Positions 34,595 to 46,042 of a stretch of 64,000 nucleotides of DNA are shown here, piece by piece (within the stretch, counting starts at the first letter, position 1; each line of letters begins with the position of its first letter). The notes beneath the pieces are model-generated. The model was not told where the DNA came from, did not search any database, and was given only the letters and a program-made list of their open reading frames with translations. The stretch lies in contig CAKRNG010000001.1 in assembly GCA_934370925.1 (NCBI GenBank), positions 94,382 to 158,381 on the forward strand, written 5' to 3'. The stretch comes from an uncultured Lacticaseibacillus sp. (GTDB taxonomy: Bacteria > Bacillota > Bacilli > Lactobacillales > Lactobacillaceae). A program made the translations under genes and the position numbers.

Positions 34595-34984
34595 CTACAC
34601 ACGACGCCGCTTTGGAGGACGAGAACCGTTATGTGGCACTGGCGTTACGTCGCGAATGGCGGTAACGTCAATCCCAGTAGCCTGAATTGCACGAATTGCA
34701 GCTTCACGACCTGAACCAGGTCCCTTAACTGCGACTTCGACAGACTTCAAACCGTGTTCCATAGCTTCCTTAGAAGCAGCTTCCGCAGCCATCTGCGCAG
34801 CAAATGGAGTGGACTTACGGCTGCCCTTAAACCCAAGTGCACCGGCAGAAGACCAAGCCACTGCGTTACCCTGAACATCAGTAATCATGACGAGGGTGTT
34901 GTTGAACGTGGAGTGGATGTGCGCAACACCAGTTTCGATGTTCTTGCGTACACGGCGCTTACGGGTTGTCTTGCGTGTTGCCAT
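34595..34984 (-). CDS. rpsK: 30S ribosomal protein S11
   Basis: A 129-residue protein. The family motifs are [32 protein letters not shown] and the basic end [19 protein letters not shown]11 helps form the platform of the 30S subunit and the mRNA exit site. It has an AGGAGG site upstream and sits between rpsM and rpoA. Confidence 0.98.
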   Translation of the reverse strand: MATRKTTRKRRVRKNIETGVAHIHSTFNNTLVMITDVQGNAVAWSSAGALGFKGSRKSTPFAAQMAAEAASKEAMEHGLKSVEVAVKGPGSGREAAIRAIQATGIDVTAIRDVTPVPHNGSRPPKRRRV

Positions 34985-35002
34985 CTATACAGACCTCCTT
35001 AC

Positions 35003-35368
35003 TTATTTCTTCTTGCCAGCAATGGTAGTTTTCTTACCCTTGCGTGTGCGTGCGTTGTTCTTGGTGTGCTGACCGCGAACTGGAAGACCCTTACGGTGAC
35101 GAATGCCACGGTAGGAGCCAATTTCCATGAGACGCTTGATGTTGAGGTTAACTTCACGACGAAGATCACCTTCAACACGGTAGTTTTCTACTTCTTGACG
35201 AAGCTTATCTTCCTGGTCTGGCGTAAGGTCTTGAACGCGAACGTCTTCGGACACACCAGATGCAGCGATAATCTTCTGTGCAGTCGTGTTACCAATACCA
35301 TAAATGTAGGTAAGGGCGATTACGATACGCTTGCTACGGGGCAAGTCGACACCTGCAATACGAGCCAT
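35003..35368 (-). CDS. rpsM: 30S ribosomal protein S13
   Basis: A 121-residue protein starting [20 protein letters not shown], with the G-I-G turn in [14 protein letters not shown] and the basic tail [20 protein letters not shown]. It lies in the head of the 30S subunit and touches both L5 and the P-site tRNA. Standard length and place after rpmJ. Confidence 0.98.
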   Translation of the reverse strand: MARIAGVDLPRSKRIVIALTYIYGIGNTTAQKIIAASGVSEDVRVQDLTPDQEDKLRQEVENYRVEGDLRREVNLNIKRLMEIGSYRGIRHRKGLPVRGQHTKNNARTRKGKKTTIAGKKK

Positions 35369-35397
35369 GTTATGACACCTCCTGTTTTTATTCTAGA

Positions 35398-35514
35398 TTA
35401 ACCTTGGCGCTGCTTGTGCTTTGGGTTAGCAGAGCAAATGATCATAACGCGACCCTTGCGGCGTACAACTTTGCAGTGCTCGCACATTTTCTTAACTGAT
35501 GGACGTACTTTCAT
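35398..35514 (-). CDS. rpmJ: 50S ribosomal protein L36
   Basis: A 38-residue protein at 35514-35398. The protein begins [20 protein letters not shown] and contains CxxC, a later Cys and a His (zinc-ribbon, C+ form), ending in KHKQRQG. The zinc-binding form means a zinc-independent paralogue may exist elsewhere. It lies between infA and rpsM in the usual order. Confidence 0.97.
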   Translation of the reverse strand: MKVRPSVKKMCEHCKVVRRKGRVMIICSANPKHKQRQG

Positions 35515-35538
35515 TGTTGTTTTTGCCTCCTGTCTTGG

Positions 35539-35757
35539 CTACTTGAAACGGTAAGTGATGCGACCCTTTGTCAAATCGTACGGAGACAATTCAACAGTTA
35601 CTCGGTCACCAGGCAGAATACGGATGTAGTGCATCCGAATCTTTCCAGAAACATGAGCCAGAATCTTCGCGCCGTTTTCAAGCTCGACTTGGAACATCGC
35701 GTTGGGTAGGGTATCCACCACGGTGCCCTGAATTTCAATGACATCGTCTTTTGCCAC
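35539..35757 (-). CDS. infA: Translation initiation factor IF-1
   Basis: A 72-residue OB-fold protein with [23 protein letters not shown] and the C-terminal [17 protein letters not shown], the full family pattern. IF-1 blocks the A site during initiation. An interval of about 155 bases separates it from adk; it contains an inverted repeat (TGATACACTG/CAGTGTGTCA near 35833-35855), so infA may have its own promoter. Confidence 0.98.
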   Translation of the reverse strand: MAKDDVIEIQGTVVDTLPNAMFQVELENGAKILAHVSGKIRMHYIRILPGDRVTVELSPYDLTKGRITYRFK

Positions 35758-35913
35758 GGAACTTTTTCCTCCTCGTCCGGTTGGTCATTATATAAATATA
35801 ACTGCGCCCACTATACTGCCTGGACGTCGACCTATGACACACTGCGTCAGTGTATCACAATTTTCGCACGTTGAAAACAAGTCTGCCCGCCGACAGACGA
35901 TGCCAACCTCGAT

Positions 35914-36567
35914 TTACTTACGTGCATCGAGAATTGATTCAATCTCTGCGAATACCGCGTCAATGTCCTGGTCGCCATTTATAGTAAACAGCAACTTGCG
36001 GTCAGCGTAGAAATCAAGCAGGGGCGTGTTCATTTCGATGTTGACCTTGAGGCGGTTTTGCACGGTTTCAGGTGTATCGTCATCACGCTGGAAGAACTCA
36101 TGTCCTCCACAACGATCACACGTACCTTCCACCTTTGGGTTGTGAGACAACTTGTTGTAAGTTGCCCCACAGGTCTTGCAAATGTAGCGTGCACTGAGGC
36201 GCGCGCCGAGAATCGCCGGATCAACATCAATGTTGATGACGGCATCAAGAGGCTTGTTCAGTTCAGAACCAATCTCTTCGAGTGCTTCTGCCTGAGCAAT
36301 CGTCCGGGGGAAACCGTCTAACATGTAGCCAGCTTCCGTATCGGACTCCTGCAAACGCTCCTTGACTAGCCCTTCGGTGACCTCATCAGGAACAAGCTGC
36401 CCCTTATCCATGAAGGACTTTGCTTGCTTTCCCAGTTCCGTTCCGTTAGCGATAGCTGCACGGAACATGTCACCGGTGCTGATGTGAGCAATTGGGAACT
36501 TGTCCACAATTTTTTCCGCCTGAGTGCCTTTACCAGCACCAGGTAGACCCATGAGCATCAAATTCAC
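35914..36567 (-). CDS. adk: Adenylate kinase
   Basis: A 217-residue long-form adenylate kinase. The P-loop is [14 protein letters not shown], the NMP motif is [13 protein letters not shown], and the lid has a zinc site with two CxxC pairs (CKTC, CDRC), the usual Gram-positive form. It balances ATP, ADP and AMP. It follows secY by about 20 bases, the conserved secY-adk-infA arrangement. Confidence 0.98.
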   Translation of the reverse strand: MNLMLMGLPGAGKGTQAEKIVDKFPIAHISTGDMFRAAIANGTELGKQAKSFMDKGQLVPDEVTEGLVKERLQESDTEAGYMLDGFPRTIAQAEALEEIGSELNKPLDAVINIDVDPAILGARLSARYICKTCGATYNKLSHNPKVEGTCDRCGGHEFFQRDDDTPETVQNRLKVNIEMNTPLLDFYADRKLLFTINGDQDIDAVFAEIESILDARK

Positions 36568-36587
36568 AGTGTTTCCTCCGTTCTGTC

Positions 36588-37898
36588 CTACTTAATCAAG
36601 TCATCCCGGATGAAGCCGACGTATTCGCGCTTCATCAACAGTCCATTAATCTGGCGAACCAGTTCAATGGCGGTCATAACAACGATCAGTAGGCTCGTTC
36701 CACCAAGTCCGATTGACTGTGGCAGGTTCCAAATGTTTGCTGCAATCTGCGGAAGCAGTGCAACAAACCCAAGGAACAGTGCCCCAACGGTGGATAACCG
36801 CATCAGCACACCGGAAAGATACTTTTCGGTGGCTTTCCCAGGCCAAACACCTGGAATGTAGCTTCCTTGTTTCGTCAAGTTCTCCGAAACCTTCTCGGGG
36901 TTAACCTGAACGAAGGCGTAGAAGAACGTGAACAGAACAATCAAAATGGTGTAGAGTGCGATTCCTGCTGGTTTGGTCATGCTGAAGATATTCGTCATAA
37001 CGACGTACCAGCCATCCGTACTGTGCTTCGCCTGAAACGCCATCAGAATAGTCTGTGGTGTCACAATGAAAGAACTAGCAAAGATAACTGGAATAACACC
37101 AGCAACGTTAATCTTAAGGGGTAAGTAGGAGTTATCCCCCGCGCTTGTCACGCGACGGGTATACTGAATCGGAATTTTACGATTGGCTTGCTGCACCCAC
37201 GTCACAAATGTCACGATGAGAATAATCAGCAATGCGAGTGCAATCATAAACAGAATTCCTTGCCAACGATCACTCGCGTTATTGTTGGTAATCTGATCCG
37301 TCCAGATTTCCTGCAACCCACTTGGCAGCCGGGCAATAATCCCAGCAAAAATGATTAGCGAAATCCCATTCCCAAGACCTTTATCCGTTATCTGTTCACC
37401 CATCCACGTCAGAAGCATTGTGCCCCCGGTCATGATGATGCCCAAGATAATGAATGTTTTAACGGTTGGGTTGGCAACCAAGCCATATTGGGAAAGAACT
37501 TGAAAACCAGCGGTAATCCCAATTGCCTGAAACATCGCTAAGATGATGGTGAGGTAACGGGTCCATTGATTCAACTTACGCCGACCAACTTCACCTTGTT
37601 TACTCCATTCAACAAACTTTGGAACGATGTCCATCTGCAACAGCTGAATGACAATCTGAGCCGTAATGTATGGGGAAACACCCAATGCGAAGATTGAGTA
37701 ATTCGACAAACCACCACCACTCACAGTGTCTAAGATTGAAATCAACCCAGTTGAGCCAACCTTATTCAACGCTGCAGCGTCAATGCCGGGGACGGAAATC
37801 TGTGCCCCTAAGCGATAAACCAGTAAAACGGCTAAGGTGAAAAAGAGCTTGTTACGGATCTCTTTGACCTTAAACGCGCTTTTGAGGGTCGCAATCAT
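36588..37898 (-). CDS. secY: Protein translocase channel subunit SecY
   Basis: A 436-residue membrane protein with ten predicted helices. Recognisable parts are [11 protein letters not shown] near the start, [28 protein letters not shown] and [11 protein letters not shown]. It forms the Sec channel for secreted proteins, including the exosortase substrate of this window. The start overlaps the rplO stop (TAATG). Confidence 0.98.
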   Translation of the reverse strand: MIATLKSAFKVKEIRNKLFFTLAVLLVYRLGAQISVPGIDAAALNKVGSTGLISILDTVSGGGLSNYSIFALGVSPYITAQIVIQLLQMDIVPKFVEWSKQGEVGRRKLNQWTRYLTIILAMFQAIGITAGFQVLSQYGLVANPTVKTFIILGIIMTGGTMLLTWMGEQITDKGLGNGISLIIFAGIIARLPSGLQEIWTDQITNNNASDRWQGILFMIALALLIILIVTFVTWVQQANRKIPIQYTRRVTSAGDNSYLPLKINVAGVIPVIFASSFIVTPQTILMAFQAKHSTDGWYVVMTNIFSMTKPAGIALYTILIVLFTFFYAFVQVNPEKVSENLTKQGSYIPGVWPGKATEKYLSGVLMRLSTVGALFLGFVALLPQIAANIWNLPQSIGLGGTSLLIVVMTAIELVRQINGLLMKREYVGFIRDDLIK

Positions 37899-38338
37899 TA
37901 GATCACCTCAATCGTACCGCCTGCAGCTTCGATAGCTGCCTTGGCAGCTCCGGATGCCTTTGCTACCTTGATAGAAAGCTTCTTGGTAACTTCACCGTTG
38001 CCAAGCAACTTGATGCCGTCGCGTTCGTTCTTAACAAGACCGGACTCAACGAGCAATGTTGCTGTAACTTCGGTGCCGTCTTCGAAACGGTTCAGATCGC
38101 TCAAGTTCACAATTGCGTATTCCTTGCGGTTAATGTTCTTAAAGCCGCGCTTAGGCATACGACGGAACAGTGGCATCTGACCACCTTCGAAACCGAGACG
38201 GGTCTTGCCGCCCTGACGAGCCAGTTGACCCTTAGTACCCTTACCAGCAGTCTTACCCTGACCACTAGAAGTACCACGGCCAAGACGCTTGCGGGAGTGA
38301 CGGGAACCTTCACTTGGTGTCAATTCGTGCAGTTTCAT
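37898..38338 (-). CDS. rplO: 50S ribosomal protein L15
   Basis: A 146-residue protein. The N-terminal extension [20 protein letters not shown] and the Gly-rich [17 protein letters not shown] are diagnostic, followed by the globular part ending in GTIEVI. The ATG at 38338 matches relatives; a four-codon longer frame has a worse site. It stabilises 23S rRNA inside the large subunit. Confidence 0.97.
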   Translation of the reverse strand: MKLHELTPSEGSRHSRKRLGRGTSSGQGKTAGKGTKGQLARQGGKTRLGFEGGQMPLFRRMPKRGFKNINRKEYAIVNLSDLNRFEDGTEVTATLLVESGLVKNERDGIKLLGNGEVTKKLSIKVAKASGAAKAAIEAAGGTIEVI

Positions 38339-38370
38339 TAGTGTTCGCACCTCCTTGTTCTAGGTTTGTT

Positions 38371-38556
38371 TTAGTCCTTGATTTCTTCAACGGAAACCAA
38401 GTGGGAAATCTGGAAAATCACACCGCGTGTTGCAGCGTTATCAGGCTTGATAACAGAACTGCTTACACGGCCAAGACCAAATTCCTTAACGATTTTACGT
38501 TGCTTAGGCAGACGGTGTGCTGCGCTCTTAACCAACGTGATCTTTAGCTGAGCCAT
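38371..38556 (-). CDS. rpmD: 50S ribosomal protein L30
   Basis: A 61-residue protein with [20 protein letters not shown] and [19 protein letters not shown], the short bacterial L30 form. It lies between rpsE and rplO with 13 and 32 base gaps, the standard spc order. Confidence 0.97.
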   Translation of the reverse strand: MAQLKITLVKSAAHRLPKQRKIVKEFGLGRVSSSVIKPDNAATRGVIFQISHLVSVEEIKD

Positions 38557-38569
38557 TGTTGTCTACCTC

Positions 38570-39073
38570 CTAGTTTTGTAGGTGTGCAACGGAGACTCCA
38601 CGCAAGTCAGCAACCTGCTGTGCAGTCTTCAGCTGCTTCAAACCGTCGACGGTAGCACGAATCATGTTAATGTTCGTGTTACGGCCGAGGGACTTACTAG
38701 TAACGTCAGCGACACCAGCAAGTTCCATAACGGCACGAACGGCGCCACCAGCGGCAACCCCGGAACCTTCAACGGCTGGCTTAAGCATAACTTCACCAGC
38801 GCCGAAGTGACCGATTACTTCGTGAGGAATCGTGGTACCCACGATTGGCACGGTAATCAGGTTCTTCTTGGCGTCTTCAACGGCCTTACGGATTGCTTCA
38901 GGAACTTCCTGAGCCTTACCGGTACCGAAGCCAACGTGGCCAGCCTTATCACCGACGATTGCGATAACTGCAAAACGCAGGCGACGACCACCCTTAACAA
39001 CCTTCGTAACACGGTTGATGGAAACTACGCGATCTTCCAAATCGAGCTGGTTTGGATCGATGTATTCTGCCAT
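38570..39073 (-). CDS. rpsE: 30S ribosomal protein S5
   Basis: A 167-residue protein beginning [20 protein letters not shown]. The double-stranded-RNA-like fold region [26 protein letters not shown] and the loop where spectinomycin-resistance changes occur (VVKGGRR) look wild type. The start at 39073 is chosen from relatives; the longer frame has no site. S5 acts in decoding accuracy and the mRNA entry channel. Confidence 0.97.
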   Translation of the reverse strand: MAEYIDPNQLDLEDRVVSINRVTKVVKGGRRLRFAVIAIVGDKAGHVGFGTGKAQEVPEAIRKAVEDAKKNLITVPIVGTTIPHEVIGHFGAGEVMLKPAVEGSGVAAGGAVRAVMELAGVADVTSKSLGRNTNINMIRATVDGLKQLKTAQQVADLRGVSVAHLQN

Positions 39074-39095
39074 GAGTTTGGATATCCTCCTTTGT

Positions 39096-39455
39096 CTAGA
39101 ATTTGAGGCCGTTATCACGAGCAGCTTCAGCAAGTGCAGCTACACGCCCATGATAGAGATACCCACCACGGTCAAATACGACTTCCTCTTTACCTGCAGC
39201 AACGGCACGCTTGGCAACAAGTGCACCAACGGCAGTTGCCTGCTCGGTCTTGTTAAGATCATCACTAACTTCTTTATCGAGAGTGGAGGCACTTGCTAGC
39301 GTCACACCCGCTACGTCATCAATCAACTGTGCGTAGATGTTTTTGTTAGAACGGAATACGTTCAAGCGTGGGCGCTCGCTCGTACCAGAGATCGTGCCTC
39401 GTACACGCGCGTGGCGCTTTGCACGAGTCTTGTTCTTATCTGGCTTAGAAATCAC
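39096..39455 (-). CDS. rplR: 50S ribosomal protein L18
   Basis: A 119-residue protein that binds 5S rRNA with L5. Motifs are [27 protein letters not shown] (first residues) and [23 protein letters not shown] at the end. I choose the GTG at 39455 (MISKPDKNK) because GAGGTG lies seven bases upstream; another GTG at 39464 would start within that site. Confidence 0.95.
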   Translation of the reverse strand: MISKPDKNKTRAKRHARVRGTISGTSERPRLNVFRSNKNIYAQLIDDVAGVTLASASTLDKEVSDDLNKTEQATAVGALVAKRAVAAGKEEVVFDRGGYLYHGRVAALAEAARDNGLKF

Positions 39456-39503
39456 AATGTTCACCTCGTTAATGTGTGTTTTGAATTAGGCACGTTTACC
39501 TAA

Positions 39504-40034
39504 TTACTTACCAGTCTTACCTTCCTTACGACGAACGTTTTCGTCCGTGTAACGAATACCCTTACCCTTGTAAGGTTCTGGTGCGCGAACAGCACGAATT
39601 TGAGCAGCGAACTGACCAACTTCTTGCTTGCTGATACCAGAAACGGTAATGGTGGTGGTGCTTGGTACTTCGACGCTAACGCCTGCTGGTGCTTCCATCT
39701 CTACTGGGTGGGAGTAACCAACGTTAAGTACAAGCTTCTTACCCTGCATCTGGGCACGGTAACCAACACCGACCAGGGTGAGGTCCTTCTTGAAACCATC
39801 CGTAACACCAATAACCATGTTATTGAAGTTTGCACGGGTGGTACCGTGAAGTGCCTTGTAAGCTTCGGAAGAACGGGAGAATGAAGCTTCCGTTCCTTCA
39901 ACGCTCATCTTGATGTTAGAGTCAAACTGACGAGTCAGTTCACCCTTAGGACCTTTGACGGTGACCTTGTCGCCGTCGTTGGTAACTGTTACCCCTGCTG
40001 GGATGTTAACAACTTTCAAACCGATACGACTCAC
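39504..40034 (-). CDS. rplF: 50S ribosomal protein L6
   Basis: A 176-residue two-domain protein: [17 protein letters not shown] at the N-terminus and the signature [25 protein letters not shown] at the C-terminus, close to the sarcin-ricin loop. Normal length and place between rpsH and rplR. Confidence 0.98.
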   Translation of the reverse strand: MSRIGLKVVNIPAGVTVTNDGDKVTVKGPKGELTRQFDSNIKMSVEGTEASFSRSSEAYKALHGTTRANFNNMVIGVTDGFKKDLTLVGVGYRAQMQGKKLVLNVGYSHPVEMEAPAGVSVEVPSTTTITVSGISKQEVGQFAAQIRAVRAPEPYKGKGIRYTDENVRRKEGKTGK

Positions 40035-40063
40035 AGGTGTGCACCTCCTCTATTTTTGTATTA

Positions 40064-40462
40064 TTACCAAATGTAAGCGAGAACTTCGCCGCCGACGTTC
40101 TTGGCGCGAGCTTCCTTGTCCGTGATAACACCATCAGACGTAGAAATGATCGCGATACCCAGGCCGTTGAGGACCTTAGGAACAGCGTCAGCCTTGACGT
40201 ACGTGCGCAGACCAGGCTTGGAAATACGCTTCAAGCCGGAGATAACGCGTTCGTTGTTCTTGCCGTACTTGAGGAAGACGCGGATTTCACCCTGCTTGTC
40301 GTCTTCGATTACTTCATAGTCGCGGATAAAGCCTTCGCTCTTCAAGATTTCAGACATGTCTTTCTTAATCTTGGAAGCTGGAATGGTCAGGCTTTCGTGA
40401 CGAACCATGTTGGCGTTACGAATCCGAGTCAAGTAATCTGCAATTGGATCTGTCAGGACCAT
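40064..40462 (-). CDS. rpsH: 30S ribosomal protein S8
   Basis: A 132-residue protein. Motifs: [39 protein letters not shown] and the C-terminal [28 protein letters not shown]8 binds the central domain of 16S rRNA and in many bacteria regulates the spc operon. Confidence 0.98.
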   Translation of the reverse strand: MVLTDPIADYLTRIRNANMVRHESLTIPASKIKKDMSEILKSEGFIRDYEVIEDDKQGEIRVFLKYGKNNERVISGLKRISKPGLRTYVKADAVPKVLNGLGIAIISTSDGVITDKEARAKNVGGEVLAYIW

Positions 40463-40491
40463 TGATTAAACCTCCTTTGTCTAGGTAAATG

Positions 40492-40677
40492 CTACCAGCT
40501 GGCCTTTTTAAGACCAGGGATCTGACCGGCATGTGCTAACTCGCGAAGGCAGATCCGGCAAAGCTGAAACTTACGGTATACGGAGTGTGGACGACCACAA
40601 CGCTTGCAGCGGGAGTATTCCTGAACTGCAAACTTAGCCGGACGCTCGTTTTTAATGATGAGAGACTTCTTAGCCAA
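40492..40677 (-). CDS. rpsN: 30S ribosomal protein S14, zinc (type Z) form
   Basis: A 61-residue S14 with two CxxC pairs (CKRC and CRIC) around [11 protein letters not shown], so it is the short zinc-binding form. The longer zinc-free paralogue that many lactic acid bacteria keep elsewhere is not in this window. It is placed between rplE and rpsH. Confidence 0.98.
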   Translation of the reverse strand: MAKKSLIIKNERPAKFAVQEYSRCKRCGRPHSVYRKFQLCRICLRELAHAGQIPGLKKASW

Positions 40678-40689
40678 GTTGTGACCTCC

Positions 40690-41232
40690 TTATTTTGCGA
40701 ATGGCATCCCAAACTGCTTAAGCAGTTCGAGAGATTCTTCATCGGTGTTAGCGGTTGTGACGATAACAACGTCCAAACCACGCACGCGGTTAACCTGATC
40801 GTAGTCGATTTCTGGGAAAATCAACTGTTCACGTACACCCAGGGTGTAGTTACCACGACCGTCGAAACTCTTGGTAGAAATACCATGGAAGTCACGAACA
40901 CGTGGAAGTGAAACATTGACCAGCTTATCCAAGAAGTCATACATCCGTTCGCCACGGAGGGTGACCTTGGCACCGATTGGCATGCCTTCACGCAGACGGA
41001 AGCCCGCGATAGACTTCTTCGCCTTGGTAATAAGTGGCTGCTGACCGGAGATAAGCTTGAGTTCTTCGACTGCTTCGTCAAGGAGCTTAGCGTTCTGCGT
41101 TGCGTCACCAACACCCATGTTCAAAACGATCTTGTCAATCTTTGGCGTCTGCATGGTGCTCTTGTAACTGAACTTTTCAACCAATGCAGGTGCGATTTCT
41201 TTGCTGTAGCGTTCTTTTAAACGGTTAGCCAT
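40690..41232 (-). CDS. rplE: 50S ribosomal protein L5
   Basis: A 180-residue protein with [19 protein letters not shown], the loop [15 protein letters not shown] and the end [18 protein letters not shown]5 binds 5S rRNA and contacts P-site tRNA. Normal length. Confidence 0.98.
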   Translation of the reverse strand: MANRLKERYSKEIAPALVEKFSYKSTMQTPKIDKIVLNMGVGDATQNAKLLDEAVEELKLISGQQPLITKAKKSIAGFRLREGMPIGAKVTLRGERMYDFLDKLVNVSLPRVRDFHGISTKSFDGRGNYTLGVREQLIFPEIDYDQVNRVRGLDVVIVTTANTDEESLELLKQFGMPFAK

Positions 41233-41255
41233 GAAAATTGGGTCCTCCTTTCTGC

Positions 41256-41567
41256 TTACTTATCGATTGCGGCGCCGGACTTCTTTGCAACGCGTACGCG
41301 CTTGCCTTCAGCCACGGACTTACCAACACGCGTTGGCTTACCGCTTTCAGGATCCAGCAACATCACGTTGGAGACGTGAATTGCAGCTTCAGTATCAACA
41401 ACGCCACCGTTAGGGTTCGTTGTTGATGGCTTTACGTGCTTCTTAATCATGTTGACACCTTCGACAACCACACGATCCTTGTTCTTAAGAATCTTGGTTA
41501 CGGTGCCTTCCTTGCCAGCGTCTTTACCACGCATAACACGGACTTTGTCACCAGTTTTGATAAACAT
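41256..41567 (-). CDS. rplX: 50S ribosomal protein L24
   Basis: A 103-residue KOW-domain protein: [20 protein letters not shown], then [14 protein letters not shown] and [17 protein letters not shown]. It initiates 50S assembly and lines the exit tunnel. Gap of 26 bases from rplN, 23 to rplE. Confidence 0.98.
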   Translation of the reverse strand: MFIKTGDKVRVMRGKDAGKEGTVTKILKNKDRVVVEGVNMIKKHVKPSTTNPNGGVVDTEAAIHVSNVMLLDPESGKPTRVGKSVAEGKRVRVAKKSGAAIDK

Positions 41568-41593
41568 GTTGCACCTCCTCTTACTGGGGAAAA

Positions 41594-41962
41594 TTACAGA
41601 ACTTCGGGTGCCAATGAAACGATCTTCATGAAGTCATTGTCACGCAGTTCACGAGCGACAGGTCCAAAGATACGTGTACCCTTTGGGGACTTGTCGGCGT
41701 TAATGATAACTGCTGCGTTTTCATCGAACTTGATGTAAGAACCGTCGGCACGGCGCTGACCAGACTTAGTGCGGACAATAACTGCCTTCACAACATCTGA
41801 CTTCTTGACAACACCACCTGGCGTAGCCTGCTTAACCGTTGCCACAACGACATCACCGATGTTACCGGTTTTACGGAATGAACCGCCGAGCACCTTAATT
41901 ACGAGGATTTCGCGTGCACCGGAGTTATCTGCCACTTTGAGGCGACTTTCTTGTTGAATCAC
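41594..41962 (-). CDS. rplN: 50S ribosomal protein L14
   Basis: A 122-residue protein beginning [20 protein letters not shown] and ending [14 protein letters not shown] ([10 protein letters not shown]), with the signature [18 protein letters not shown] in the middle. It forms an intersubunit bridge with the 30S side. Standard position between rpsQ and rplX. Confidence 0.98.
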   Translation of the reverse strand: MIQQESRLKVADNSGAREILVIKVLGGSFRKTGNIGDVVVATVKQATPGGVVKKSDVVKAVIVRTKSGQRRADGSYIKFDENAAVIINADKSPKGTRIFGPVARELRDNDFMKIVSLAPEVL

Positions 41963-41993
41963 TATTGTGTCCTCCTTTCGTCACGAAATTCTG

Positions 41994-42257
41994 TTAAATA
42001 ATAACGGCTTTCTCAACGATGCTGAGCAAGCGGAACCGCTTCTGCTTTGACAGCGGACGAGTTTCCATGATTTGAACGATGTCGCCAACTTTGGCTGCGT
42101 TCTCTTCGTCGTGGGCGTAGTACTTCTTGGAGTACTTAACGCGCTTGCCATACGTTGGGTGAGTTTTTGTTGTACTTACCTCAACGGTGATGGTTTTATC
42201 CATCTTGGCGGAAACCACGCGACCCTGATAAACTTTACGACTGTTGCGTTCTTCCAA
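41994..42257 (-). CDS. rpsQ: 30S ribosomal protein S17
   Basis: An 87-residue OB-fold protein with [19 protein letters not shown] and [20 protein letters not shown], the family signature. It binds 16S rRNA helices 7 and 11. Normal length. Confidence 0.98.
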   Translation of the reverse strand: MEERNSRKVYQGRVVSAKMDKTITVEVSTTKTHPTYGKRVKYSKKYYAHDEENAAKVGDIVQIMETRPLSKQKRFRLLSIVEKAVII

Positions 42258-42273
42258 GGTAATGGCTCCTTTC

Positions 42274-42468
42274 CTACTTGTTCAGTTCCTGCTGGCGCAG
42301 GACCGTCTTGATACGGGCAATGTTCTTCTTAACCTGCTTCAGACGAGCAGTGTTTTCGAGCTGACCCGTAGCCTGCTGGAAACGCAGATTGAAGAGTTCT
42401 TCTTTGTACTGCTTCTCTTTGTCAAGCATTTCAGCAGCGCTCAATGCGGTAATTTCTTTAGCCTTCAT
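42274..42468 (-). CDS. rpmC: 50S ribosomal protein L29
   Basis: A 64-residue helical protein: [19 protein letters not shown] followed by [19 protein letters not shown] and [13 protein letters not shown]. The ATG at 42468 fits relatives and lies inside the end of rplP, with an AGGTGGG site. It sits at the exit tunnel where nascent-chain factors dock. Confidence 0.97.
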   Translation of the reverse strand: MKAKEITALSAAEMLDKEKQYKEELFNLRFQQATGQLENTARLKQVKKNIARIKTVLRQQELNK

Positions 42469-42892
42469 TTGATTGCCCACCTACTTCCTCGCGCTTAAGA
42501 ATCTTGGTACGAACGGGGAGCTTGTTAGATGCAAGGCGCAGAGCTTCACGAGCGACGTCTTCTGGAACACCAGCGACTTCAAACATGACCTTCTGACGCT
42601 TAACAACTGCTACCCAACCGGTTGGTGCACCCTTACCATTACCCATACGAACCCCAACACCCTTTGCGGTGTAAGACTTCTGAGGGAAGATACGGATCCA
42701 AACCTTACCGCCACGCTTCATGTAGCGGGTCATTGCAATACGGGCTGCTTCGATCTGACGGTTGGAAATCCATGAAGATTCCAGAGCCTGCAGACCGTAT
42801 TCGCCGAAGTTTAATTCGGTACCGCCCTTAGCGGCACCACGCATCTTACCGCGGAATTCGCGGCGGTGCTTAACACGCTTTGGTACAAGCAT
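42458..42892 (-). CDS. rplP: 50S ribosomal protein L16
   Basis: A 144-residue protein with [38 protein letters not shown] and [16 protein letters not shown]16 shapes the A site and is needed late in 50S assembly. It overlaps the rpmC start by 11 bases. Confidence 0.98.
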   Translation of the reverse strand: MLVPKRVKHRREFRGKMRGAAKGGTELNFGEYGLQALESSWISNRQIEAARIAMTRYMKRGGKVWIRIFPQKSYTAKGVGVRMGNGKGAPTGWVAVVKRQKVMFEVAGVPEDVAREALRLASNKLPVRTKILKREEVGGQSNEG

Positions 42893-42895
42893 CGG

Positions 42896-43549
42896 TTACT
42901 TCGCTCCCTTCGCAGACTTCTTCTCAGGAAGAATTTCACCACGGTAGATCCAGGTCTTAACACCCAGCTTACCGTATGTGGTCATAGCTTCCTGCCATGA
43001 ATAATCAATATCCGCACGCAATGTGTGCAGAGGAACAGTTCCTTCAGCGTAGTGTTCGCGACGGGAAATGTCAGCACCGTTCAAACGGCCGGCAACCTGG
43101 GTCTTGATACCCTTGGCACCTGCGCGCATGGTACGCTGCATGGTCTGCTTCATTGCACGACGGAATGCGATCCGCTGTTCAAGCTGGCTAGCGATGTTTT
43201 CGCCAACAAGCTTGGCATCGAGATCAGGCTTCTTGATTTCGACAATGTTAATGTGAATGTTACGGCCTGTCAAAGCGTTAAGCTGCTTACGCAGTGCTTC
43301 AACTTCGGAACCACCCTTACCGATAACCATCCCTGGCTTTGCGGTGTGGATAGAAACGTTGACCTTGTTCGCTGCACGTTCAATCTCGATGGTTGAGACA
43401 GACGCATCGGCGAGCTTTTTGTTAATGAAGCTCCGGATCTTCAGGTCTTCGTGCAGGAATGTGGCAAAATCCTTTTCGGCGTACCACTTAGCTTCCCAGT
43501 CACGAATGACACCAACACGGAACCCATTTGGATTAATCTTGTGACCCAC
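42896..43549 (-). CDS. rpsC: 30S ribosomal protein S3
   Basis: A 217-residue protein: [21 protein letters not shown] at the start, a KH domain with the [14 protein letters not shown] loop, and the C-terminal signature [17 protein letters not shown]. With S4 and S5 it forms the mRNA entry helicase. Standard place. Confidence 0.98.
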   Translation of the reverse strand: MGHKINPNGFRVGVIRDWEAKWYAEKDFATFLHEDLKIRSFINKKLADASVSTIEIERAANKVNVSIHTAKPGMVIGKGGSEVEALRKQLNALTGRNIHINIVEIKKPDLDAKLVGENIASQLEQRIAFRRAMKQTMQRTMRAGAKGIKTQVAGRLNGADISRREHYAEGTVPLHTLRADIDYSWQEAMTTYGKLGVKTWIYRGEILPEKKSAKGAK

Positions 43550-43562
43550 GCGTTATCCCTCC

Positions 43563-43916
43563 TTATGCTTCTTTTTCGGCAACAGTCACGGTGATGTGGC
43601 TGGTGCGCTTGTTGATTGGTGATGCAGAACCCTTGGCACGTGGACGGAACCGCTTGAGGGTTGGACCTTCATCAGCGAAAACTTCCTTAACGTACAGGTT
43701 CTGCTTGTCAAGGTCGAAGTTGTGTTCTGCATTTGCAATCGCACTCTTCAATACCTTGGCAACTTCTGGAGAAGCACCACGTGGGGTGAATTCCAGAATG
43801 GCAAGGGCTTCATCAACGCCCCGGCCGCGAATCAGGTCGACTACCAATCGCACTTTGCGAGCAGCAATCCGCACCGTCTTCGCCGTAGCGGTTGCAGACG
43901 TAATTGTTTCAGTCAT
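43563..43916 (-). CDS. rplV: 50S ribosomal protein L22
   Basis: A 117-residue protein with [20 protein letters not shown] and the tunnel loop ending [20 protein letters not shown]. No deletion or insertion in the loop associated with macrolide resistance is evident. It follows rpsS by 17 bases. Confidence 0.98.
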   Translation of the reverse strand: MTETITSATATAKTVRIAARKVRLVVDLIRGRGVDEALAILEFTPRGASPEVAKVLKSAIANAEHNFDLDKQNLYVKEVFADEGPTLKRFRPRAKGSASPINKRTSHITVTVAEKEA

Positions 43917-43933
43917 GTGTTGATTGCTCCTTT

Positions 43934-44215
43934 CTAGCGCTTCTTGGTTTTCTTGTCGTCAACGATGTGACCACGGAAGGTACGAGTTGGAACGAATTCG
44001 CCCAACTTGTGGCCAACCATGTCTTCGGAAACGAAAACTGGGACGTGCTTACGGCCATCGTATACTGCGATGGTGTAGCCGATGAAACTTGGGAAAATGG
44101 TGGAACGACGTGACCATGTCTTGATGACGGTCTTCTTGTCGTTATCTGCCTGCGCATCAATCTTCTTCAGAAGAGAAGCGTCGGCAAAAGGTCCTTTTTT
44201 AAGACTGCGACCCAT
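43934..44215 (-). CDS. rpsS: 30S ribosomal protein S19
   Basis: A 93-residue protein beginning [20 protein letters not shown], with [20 protein letters not shown] and the C-terminal [12 protein letters not shown]. It forms a complex with S13 in the 30S head. Confidence 0.98.
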   Translation of the reverse strand: MGRSLKKGPFADASLLKKIDAQADNDKKTVIKTWSRRSTIFPSFIGYTIAVYDGRKHVPVFVSEDMVGHKLGEFVPTRTFRGHIVDDKKTKKR

Positions 44216-44245
44216 TGTGTGACCTCCTTAACTATGGTTAGTGGC

Positions 44246-45079
44246 TTATTTGTGCTTACGGTGACGAACGATGAACTTCTCGGACTTAGCCTTAGTATCG
44301 CGCGTCTTCTTACCCAACGTCTTCTTACCCCATGGGGAGAGAGGACTTGGACGACCGATAGGAGCCTTACCTTCACCACCACCATGAGGGTGATCGTTAG
44401 GGTTCATTACAGAACCACGAACGGTAGGACGGAAACCAAGCCAACGCTTGCGACCAGCCTTACCAATGTTGATAAGACCGTGTTCTGCGTTACCAACTTC
44501 ACCAATGGTTGCACGGTTAACGGACAGGATCATCCGAACTTCACCAGAGGAAAGACGAACCGTTACGTACTTGCCGTCGTGACCGAGCAATTGCGCGGAA
44601 ACACCGGCGGAACGTGCAAGCTGACCACCCTTACCAGGCTTGAGCTCGATGTTGTGAATCGTCGTCCCATCAGGAATGTTAGCCAATGGAAGTGCGTTAC
44701 CAGACTTGATATCGGATTCAGGACCGGATTCAACCTTGTCCCCTACCTTCAGACCCTTAGGTGCGAGGATGTAGGTTTTAACCCCATCTTCATACGTCAA
44801 CAAAGCAATGTTTGCTGTACGGTTTGGATCGTATTCGATAGCCGTAACCTTAGCAGTTACGTTGTCCTTCGTGCGCTTGAAATCAATCACACGGTAGAAC
44901 TGCTTGTGACCACCGCCACGGTGACGAACCGTAATGTGCCCATGGGCGTTACGGCCGGCAGTGTGACTCTGGCTTTCAAGAAGAGACTTTTCAGGCTTCT
45001 TCTTGGTGATGTCAGCAAAGTCGGAACCGGACATGTTCCGGCGACCGTTGCTGGTTGGTTTGTACTTAATAATCGCCAC
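44246..45079 (-). CDS. rplB: 50S ribosomal protein L2
   Basis: A 277-residue protein with the RNA-binding domain ([20 protein letters not shown]) and the late signature [21 protein letters not shown], which holds the His needed near the peptidyl transferase centre. Length normal for Lactobacillales. Confidence 0.98.
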   Translation of the reverse strand: MAIIKYKPTSNGRRNMSGSDFADITKKKPEKSLLESQSHTAGRNAHGHITVRHRGGGHKQFYRVIDFKRTKDNVTAKVTAIEYDPNRTANIALLTYEDGVKTYILAPKGLKVGDKVESGPESDIKSGNALPLANIPDGTTIHNIELKPGKGGQLARSAGVSAQLLGHDGKYVTVRLSSGEVRMILSVNRATIGEVGNAEHGLINIGKAGRKRWLGFRPTVRGSVMNPNDHPHGGGEGKAPIGRPSPLSPWGKKTLGKKTRDTKAKSEKFIVRHRKHK

Positions 45080-45111
45080 GATTTTTACCTCCTGTTTTAG
45101 AATTTAAAGAA

Positions 45112-45396
45112 CTAGTCTTCAAAGATCTTGATGTCTTTAGAATCCTTGGTCAGGGTAACGACGGCTTTACGACGACGACGCGTCGTACCTTCGTAGCGAC
45201 CCTGGCGCTTCTTCTTACCGCGAACATTCGCAATGTTAACGTTCTTCACGTTTACACCGAAGATGTCTTCAGCAGCACGACGAACTTGCGTCTTGTCTGC
45301 GGTCAGAGCAACTTCAAAGGTGTACTTACGGTTGTCCATTTCTGCGGTAGACTGTTCGGTAATGATTGGGCGAAGAATTACGTCGCGTGCATCCAT
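45112..45396 (-). CDS. rplW: 50S ribosomal protein L23
   Basis: A 94-residue protein with [38 protein letters not shown] and basic end strands. It is a docking site for trigger factor and SRP at the exit tunnel. The start codon overlaps the rplD stop. Confidence 0.98.
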   Translation of the reverse strand: MDARDVILRPIITEQSTAEMDNRKYTFEVALTADKTQVRRAAEDIFGVNVKNVNIANVRGKKKRQGRYEGTTRRRRKAVVTLTKDSKDIKIFED

Positions 45397-46019
45397 TATG
45401 CGAACACCTCCTCAATCTTCTGGAGAGCTGCTTGGGTTACAACCAGCTTCTTGGCGTTAACAATGTCCAGGACGTTAATCCCGTCAGCGTTAACTACCTT
45501 AACGTTTGGCAAGTTGCGTGCGGAAAGTGCAGCGTTGTCGTTGCCAGATTCGAGCACAACCAGCGTCTTTTCAGCAGCGTTAAGACTCTTAAGGGCCTTA
45601 GCAAAATCTGCTGTCTTAGGTGCTGCGAAGCTCAAAGCGTCAACTGCAACAAGTGCGTTTTCAGCAACCTTTTCAGAAAGTACGGACTTGAGTGCCAAGC
45701 GGCGAACCTTCTTAGGAAGCTTGTAAGCGTAGCTGCGTGGGTGTGGTCCGAAGACGATACCACCGCCACGCCATTGTGGTGAACGGATAGAACCCTGACG
45801 TGCACGACCGGTCCCCTTCTGGCGCCATGGCTTGCGGCCACCACCAGAAACTTCGTGACGGTTCTTAACCTTGCTGGTACCCTGACGAAGAGAAGCACGC
45901 TGCATAAGAATTGCATCAAATACGACGTTCTCGTTAGGTTCGATAGCGAAAATAGCGTCGTTCAGTTCAACGGTGCCGTTTTCTGTACCATCTTGCTTGT
46001 ACAAAGTAACGTTAGCCAT
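45396..46019 (-). CDS. rplD: 50S ribosomal protein L4
   Basis: A 207-residue protein: the tunnel loop is [21 protein letters not shown], flanked by SGGGR and [13 protein letters not shown]. In many bacteria L4 regulates the S10 operon. The loop looks wild type, with no macrolide-resistance change that I can see. Confidence 0.98.
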   Translation of the reverse strand: MANVTLYKQDGTENGTVELNDAIFAIEPNENVVFDAILMQRASLRQGTSKVKNRHEVSGGGRKPWRQKGTGRARQGSIRSPQWRGGGIVFGPHPRSYAYKLPKKVRRLALKSVLSEKVAENALVAVDALSFAAPKTADFAKALKSLNAAEKTLVVLESGNDNAALSARNLPNVKVVNADGINVLDIVNAKKLVVTQAALQKIEEVFA

Positions 46020-46042
46020 CTGTTAATGTCCTCCCTTCGTAA